Below are positions 59,983 through 64,000 of a stretch of DNA of 64,000 bases, piece after piece. The position numbers and the translations under genes are program-made. The stretch covers positions 62,001-126,000 of the forward strand of contig NZ_LDPO01000013.1 of the NCBI RefSeq assembly GCF_001021505.1, written 5' to 3'. How positions within the stretch are numbered: the first letter of the stretch is position 1; each line of letters opens with the position of its first letter. The DNA is from Mycolicibacter heraklionensis (GTDB lineage: Bacteria; Actinomycetota; Actinomycetes; Mycobacteriales; Mycobacteriaceae). The notes beneath the pieces are model-generated. The model did not search any database, had not been told where the DNA came from, and worked only from the letters and a program-made list of their open reading frames with translations.

Positions 59983-60440
59983 CCGGACTTGTCCATACAG
60001 TAGGTGAAGGCGTGCAAGGTATTGACCGTTCTCTCGTCTTTCACGTCGCCGTCGATCGTGATCCGGCAGCTGATCGAATCGCTGTCGCCTTGGGCCGCAA
60101 CATTGGCGGCAACAGCCGGTTTCGTCGTCGTCGCGTCGTAGGACCAGGGCAGCACGACAGCGTCGGCGCGTTGCGGCTGCGCATCCACATCCAAATAGGT
60201 GATCGTCGCAACCGTCCCCGGCGGGCCATAGACCTCGATGAACACTCGTTTGGGGTTGAACGGCGCAACGTCGTTGGCGAAACCACTAGGGGTAGACACG
60301 ACGTCGCGGGACGCGAAAATGCCGTGTAGGCGATACACCGTAAGTCCCGCGACGAACACGACGAGCACCGCCGTCAGCAGCTTCCAGTTGCGGCCCAGGT
60401 GGCGTACCAGTGAGACCTTCTGACTGTCGCGCGTTGACAT
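59979..60440 (-). CDS. MmpS-family membrane protein
   Basis: 153 residues from ATG 60440; the long upstream frame to 60767 is the antisense of cyp130. One N-terminal membrane anchor ('LLTAVLVVFVAGLTVYRLHGIF') is followed by a periplasmic beta domain with 'RVFIEVYGPPGTVATITYLD', 'CRITIDGDV' and 'AFTYCMDKS', as in MmpS4/MmpS5. It is an adaptor of the MmpL exporter. First gene of a four-gene overlapping operon. Confidence 0.87.
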   Translation of the reverse strand: MSTRDSQKVSLVRHLGRNWKLLTAVLVVFVAGLTVYRLHGIFASRDVVSTPSGFANDVAPFNPKRVFIEVYGPPGTVATITYLDVDAQPQRADAVVLPWSYDATTTKPAVAANVAAQGDSDSISCRITIDGDVKDERTVNTLHAFTYCMDKSG

Positions 60441-60454
60441 GGCGGTCAAATTAG

Positions 60455-60467
60455 ACTGCATTACAGT
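60455..60467. promoter_or_regulatory. Putative TetR operator before mmpS
   Basis: ACTGCATTACAGT has complementary ends (ACTG/CAGT) and lies 15-27 bp before the mmpS start. It is a candidate site for the TetR protein of the operon. The region is shared with the divergent cyp130 gene. Confidence 0.4.
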
Positions 60468-60559
60468 TTCACACAAGTACTGTGTCAGCGATGCAGGCCA
60501 GTCGACCGGAATCCCACAAGCTATTGACACCGAACGGGCGGTTGTCGTACCAATGAGAC

Positions 60560-61780
60560 ATGACGACCACGCTGTCTCATCCGAAGTTTGAGCTCTGCAA
60601 CGCCGACACCTGGCCCAACCCCTGGCCGATGTACGCCGCGCTGCGCGACCACGACCCGGTCCACCACGTGGTCCCGGAGAACGCGCCCAACCAGGACTAC
60701 TACGTGCTGTCCCGGCACGCCGACATCTGGGCGGCCGCCGCCGACCACGAGACCTTCTCCTCGGCACAGGGACTGACCGTCAACTACGGCGAGCTGGAGC
60801 TGATCGGCCTGGCCGACAACCCGCCGATGGTGATGCAGGATCCGCCGGTGCACACCGAGTTTCGCAAGCTGGTGGCCCGCGGGTTCATGCCGCGGCAGGT
60901 GGAGTTGCTGGAGCCCAAGGTTCGCGAGTTCGTCGTCGAGCGCCTCGAGCGACTGCAGGCCAACGGCGGCGGCGATATCGTCGGCGAGCTGTTCAAGCCG
61001 CTGCCGTCGATGGTGGTCGCGCACTACCTGGGTGTTCCGGAGGAGGACCGCAGCCAGTTCGACCGGTGGACCGAGGCGGTCGTCGCGGCCACCGTCAGCG
61101 AAGACGGCGTCGCCTCGGCCGGTGACGCGATCGGCGAGATGATGGCCTACTTCAGCGGCCTCATCGAACGCCGCCGCACCGACCCACAGGATGACACCGT
61201 CTCGCATCTGGTGGCAGCCGGGATGGGCGCCGACGGTGACGTCGCCGGGCTGCTGGCGGTGTTGGCGTTCACCTTCACCATGGTGACCGGCGGTAACGAC
61301 ACAACGACCGGAATGCTCGGCGGCTCAGTGCAATTGCTGCAGCGACACCCGGACCAGCGTCAACTGCTGGTGGACAACCCGGAGCTGATCCGCGACGCCG
61401 TCGAGGAGTTGCTGCGCTTGACCTCCCCCGTACAGGGGCTGGCCCGGACCACCACCCGGGACGTGACCATCGGCGACACCACCATCCCGATGGGACGCAA
61501 GGTGTTGCTGCTCTACGGCTCGGGCAACCGCGACGAACGCCAGTTCGGGCCGGACGCCGCGGACCTCAATGTGCAACGCAAGCCGCACCAGATCCTCACC
61601 TTCAGTTACGGCGCGCATCACTGCATCGGCAATCAGGCGGCGCGGATGCAGGCGCGAGTGGCGCTGCAGGAACTGCTGGCACGCTGCCCGAACTACACCA
61701 TCGACGAATCCGGAATCCGATGGGCCGGTGGCAGTTACGTGCGACGACCGCTGTCGGTTCCGTTCACCGCCGGATCGTGA
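60560..61780 (+). CDS. cyp130: Cytochrome P450 CYP130
   Basis: 406 residues from ATG 60560. Heme-binding loop 'FSYGAHHCIGNQAARMQ' with the thiolate cysteine; I-helix 'VTGGNDTTTG' with the acid/threonine pair; ExxR motif in 'VEELLRLTSPVQGLART'. The N-terminus 'FELCNADTWPNPWPMYAALRDHDPVHHV' and the length match CYP130 (Rv1256c), whose structure is known but whose substrate is not settled. It is followed by a TetR gene with overlapping codons, as in H37Rv (Rv1255c). Confidence 0.9.
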   Translation: MTTTLSHPKFELCNADTWPNPWPMYAALRDHDPVHHVVPENAPNQDYYVLSRHADIWAAAADHETFSSAQGLTVNYGELELIGLADNPPMVMQDPPVHTEFRKLVARGFMPRQVELLEPKVREFVVERLERLQANGGGDIVGELFKPLPSMVVAHYLGVPEEDRSQFDRWTEAVVAATVSEDGVASAGDAIGEMMAYFSGLIERRRTDPQDDTVSHLVAAGMGADGDVAGLLAVLAFTFTMVTGGNDTTTGMLGGSVQLLQRHPDQRQLLVDNPELIRDAVEELLRLTSPVQGLARTTTRDVTIGDTTIPMGRKVLLLYGSGNRDERQFGPDAADLNVQRKPHQILTFSYGAHHCIGNQAARMQARVALQELLARCPNYTIDESGIRWAGGSYVRRPLSVPFTAGS

Positions 61781-62364
61781 TGGCCGGGCGGGCCTGGCTG
61801 TCCGACCAGCGCGGAGAGCTTGCCGCCGAGAAGATCCTCGACGCGGCCGAAAAGCTGTTCGCCGAGCACGATGCCGCTTCGGTGGGCATGAATGAGATCG
61901 CCCGCGCCGCAGGATGTTCCCGCGCCACGCTGTATCGGTATTTCGAGAGCCGCGACGCGCTGCACACCGCCTACGTGCACCGCTGGGCCAACACGCTCTA
62001 TCACGAGTTGACCCGGCGGCTGTCCGGCATCGACGACCCGGCGGAGCGGCTGGTCACCGGGATCACCGAATCGCTGTCCCTGGTGCGCGGCAACCCGGCG
62101 CTGGCATCGTGGTTCGCCGAGAGCGGACCGCCGATCGGGACCGCGATGGCCGCGCAGTCCGACGTCATCACCGTGATGGTCGCGTCGTTCCTGAACACGC
62201 TGGGCGACGGCGACACCGATAACCAGCAGCGCGCCCGCTGGGTGGTGCGGGTGATGACGTCACTGCTGAGCTTCCCCGGCCGCGACGCCGACGACGAGCG
62301 GGCGATGCTGACGCAGTTCGTGGTTCCGGTAGTGCTCGCGCCGGGCCGCCTCAGCTCGGCTTAG
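61780..62364 (+). CDS. TetR-family regulator (Rv1255c-type)
   Basis: 194 residues from ATG 61780, sharing one base with the cyp130 stop; GTG 61777 is an alternative. The helix-turn-helix covers about residues 15-60 ('KILDAAEKLFAEHDAASVGMNEIARAAGCSRATLYRYFESRDAL'-type). A ligand domain follows. As a cotranscribed partner of cyp130 it probably controls the P450 gene. Confidence 0.9.
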   Translation: MAGRAWLSDQRGELAAEKILDAAEKLFAEHDAASVGMNEIARAAGCSRATLYRYFESRDALHTAYVHRWANTLYHELTRRLSGIDDPAERLVTGITESLSLVRGNPALASWFAESGPPIGTAMAAQSDVITVMVASFLNTLGDGDTDNQQRARWVVRVMTSLLSFPGRDADDERAMLTQFVVPVVLAPGRLSSA

Positions 62365-62391
62365 GGAATTAGGGCTTAGGCAATAGGAGAG

Positions 62392-62604
62392 TTGCCCGCC
62401 TCCGAGCGACTGTGGGACGAACCCCGCTCAGGGGGCTGCGCCCCGGTGTGACGGCGAGGACATTGCGCCGAGTGTGCGGTTTGGTAGGGGAAAACGCAGC
62501 GCTGGCCTCCCAAACCGCACACTCGACCCAAACCGCACACTCGACGAAGAGCGCTGCCGGACGCGACCGCCGCCCAGGGCGGGTTGTCGGTCACAGGCGG
62601 GCAA
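62392..62604. repeat. Intergenic nested repeat element
   Basis: Outer arms TTGCCCGCCTCCGAGCGAC (62392-62410) and GTCGGTCACAGGCGGGCAA (62586-62604) are variants of the 19-bp repeat at 35.3 kb. Inside, CGAGTGTGCGGTTTGG (62469-62484) is matched by its exact complement at 62510-62525 and again at 62528-62543. It fills the space between the convergent TetR and acyltransferase genes. No gene is present. Confidence 0.7.
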
Positions 62605-62648
62605 TTCTCCCTGTGGCCCGGCCGGGAACAATCCTGGCTGAACGGCGC

Positions 62649-63794
62649 TCAGGCCCGCACCCGGGTGAGCCGGTGCAGCAGCCAGGACACCGGCACGGTG
62701 ACCACCATGGTGACCACGAACAGGGCCAGCATCGACCCGGTGTAGACCGGGGTGCGCAGCACCTCCACCATCACCAACTCCATCAGCACCAGGTGAACCA
62801 GGAAGATCTCATAGGAGATCTCCCCCAGCCACACCATCGGCCGGCTCGCCAGAAACCGCGCGTACCAGCCGCGGTTGCCCAACGCCAGCGGCGCCACCAT
62901 CAGCGCGGCGATCACAGCGTAGAAGCCGGCTTTGACCAGGGCCTCGGACAGCTTGGCCGGTGACGTGGTGGGCTCCCCGGCGATCGGCGTGGACGCGATG
63001 AGATAACAGATGAGCGCCAACGGAATAGCCACGAAGCCATAGCAGCGCACGCCCATCGCCTGCAGCACCGTCAGCATCATCCCGGCGACGAACCAGGCCA
63101 GATACCCCGGCAGCCACAGCCGGGCGCCGTCAGGCAGGAAGTCAGTCGTGTGCACCAGCGTCAACCAGGCCGGCGTGATCGCCGCCGCCGCGGTCAGCCC
63201 GACCAGCAGCAGCGCCGGCCGCCACTGCCGTCGGCACAACCAGACCAACGTCACATAGGCCAGCAGTGGAAGCACCAGGTAGAAGGCGACTTCGACTGCG
63301 AGGCTCCACATCTGGGTGAGTCCCTGGTGCAGATAGCCGAACATGTAGTTGTCGGTGTAGATCTGGGTCAGCGTCAGGTTGCGCAGCAACCCGATCCAGT
63401 TGTGGCCGGGGTTCGGGCCGGCGGTGCGGTAGTGGTAGATCACATAGGCCAGCAGCACGGTCACGACATAAGCGGGCATGATGCGGCGCACCCGGTGCCA
63501 GGCGTAGCGCCGCACCGAGGGATCCGGCCGCCCCAACGCGTTGGCCCGCACCCACGGCTGGAACAGCAGAAAACCGGAGAGCACGAAGAAGATCGGCACC
63601 CCGATCTCCATCCGGGAGCCCAGCAAGCCCGCGTAGCCGTGGGTGTACTTACCGGTGGTGTAGGCCGCGTGCGTTCCCACCACCAGGAGCGCGGCCACCG
63701 CACGCACACCGGTCAGCGACGCGACCCGGTCCACATGGGCGACCTGCTCGAGCCCGCCCTGTTCGTCCTCGTCCTCGTCCGGCGAGAGGGTCAT
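62649..63794 (-). CDS. Acyltransferase 3 family membrane protein (Rv1254-type)
   Basis: 381 residues from ATG 63794 (ATGA overlap with the deaD stop). Typical acyltransferase-3 features: 'SLTGVRAVAALLVVGTHA' in TM1 with the catalytic His, 'IGVPIFFVLSGFLLFQPWV', 'RRIMPAYVVTVLLAYV', and about ten membrane helices. These enzymes O-acylate sugars or lipids of the envelope. It corresponds to Rv1254. The acceptor is unknown. Confidence 0.88.
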   Translation of the reverse strand: MTLSPDEDEDEQGGLEQVAHVDRVASLTGVRAVAALLVVGTHAAYTTGKYTHGYAGLLGSRMEIGVPIFFVLSGFLLFQPWVRANALGRPDPSVRRYAWHRVRRIMPAYVVTVLLAYVIYHYRTAGPNPGHNWIGLLRNLTLTQIYTDNYMFGYLHQGLTQMWSLAVEVAFYLVLPLLAYVTLVWLCRRQWRPALLLVGLTAAAAITPAWLTLVHTTDFLPDGARLWLPGYLAWFVAGMMLTVLQAMGVRCYGFVAIPLALICYLIASTPIAGEPTTSPAKLSEALVKAGFYAVIAALMVAPLALGNRGWYARFLASRPMVWLGEISYEIFLVHLVLMELVMVEVLRTPVYTGSMLALFVVTMVVTVPVSWLLHRLTRVRA

Positions 63795-64000
63795 TCGGTC
63801 CGTTTCCGGTACCCACCCTCGCCGCGACGTTCGGGTTTACCAGACGGCCGCTCACGACGCAGGTTGATCAGCTGGCCCTGAATCCGGGTCTGCTCCAACG
63901 CCTTGAGCGTCTTGCCGGACAGTTTGGCGGGCAGCTCGACCAGCGAGTGGTCCACCTTGATGCTGATGTTGCCGAAGTCGCTGCGATTCAAGCCGCCCTC
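63791..64000 (-). CDS. deaD: DEAD-box RNA helicase DeaD, C-terminal end (5' part outside window)
   Basis: The frame is open to the window edge; 69 C-terminal residues are visible. 'NISIKVDHSLVELPAKLSGKTLKALEQTRI' and 'GQLINLRRERP' match the end of the DbpA-type RNA-binding domain of DeaD/CsdA helicases, followed by the usual Arg/Gly-rich tail. DeaD unwinds RNA during ribosome assembly and in the cold. Orthologue of Rv1253. Confidence 0.85.
   Translation of the reverse strand, partial: EGGLNRSDFGNISIKVDHSLVELPAKLSGKTLKALEQTRIQGQLINLRRERPSGKPERRGEGGYRKRTE

Noticed and set aside
62365..62648. Short frames between the TetR and acyltransferase genes
   Set aside because: The region is built of inverted repeats; the frames are by-products of these and have no start signals.
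1..64000. CRISPR arrays suggested by the many short repeats
   Set aside because: The repeats in 904-3093, 8181-10919, 19138-22620 and 41947-45996 are coding glycine repeats without regular unique spacers, and no cas gene is present.

Overview
The window is a GC-rich mycobacterial chromosome segment. Gene order matches, from memory and in reverse orientation, the M. tuberculosis H37Rv stretch Rv1253 to Rv1280c. From left to right: oppA (partial), the SbcC/SbcD-like pair (Rv1278/Rv1277), a SixA-like phosphatase (Rv1276c), the lipoproteins lprC and lprB, the two ABC exporter halves (Rv1273c/Rv1272c), the Rv1264-type adenylate cyclase, a HIT protein (Rv1262c), a Ddn-like protein (Rv1261c), uracil-DNA glycosylase udgB (Rv1259), an FAD oxidoreductase (Rv1257c), cyp130 with its TetR gene, an acyltransferase (Rv1254) and the end of deaD. 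Large glycine-rich PGRS-type proteins that start with an ordinary signal peptide instead of a PE domain suggest a non-tuberculous species, possibly of the M. terrae group; this assignment is inference.

Layout. 1-7.6 kb is core apart from one PGRS-like gene at 0.9-3.1 kb. 7.6-30.2 kb is a large accessory island lying exactly between the Rv1276c and lprC orthologues. It holds two copies of a three-gene cassette (MarR regulator, PGRS-like secreted protein, GjpA-like putative porin), a flavin monooxygenase/TetR pair, an AbiE-type toxin-antitoxin (TA) pair, a lipoprotein, an array of MarR paralogues (three genes and one remnant), and a cluster of small TA loci. The island ends with a 169-bp duplication of the lprC 3' end. 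30.2-35.1 kb is core (lipoproteins, ABC exporter). 35.1-38.7 kb holds palindromic intergenic repeats, a dormancy-type nitroreductase-like gene with a DosR-like box, and a second nucleotidyltransferase TA pair. 38.7-41.9 kb is core metabolism and signalling. 41.9-48.3 kb is accessory: a PGRS-like protein fused to an aspartic protease, a Phd/VapC pair, an LLM flavoprotein and a frameshifted BrnT/BrnA pair. 48.3-56 kb mixes core genes with regulators and a secreted DUF1214 protein. 55.8-60.4 kb is a four-gene MmpS-MmpL operon with its own TetR gene, and 60.5-64 kb returns to core.

Themes. Many accessory genes have a TANNNT -10 box 5-8 nt before the start codon, so they are predicted to be leaderless. 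Most TA loci carry a small inverted repeat over that -10 box or the start codon, as expected for autoregulation. The best candidate for an undescribed system is the duplicated MarR / PGRS-like / GjpA cassette, together with the nearby MarR array, whose members share leaderless promoters and palindromes at a fixed distance (about 172-176 bp) upstream. No rRNA, tRNA, CRISPR array or recognisable transposase was seen. All locus correspondences come from memory of the families and were not searched.
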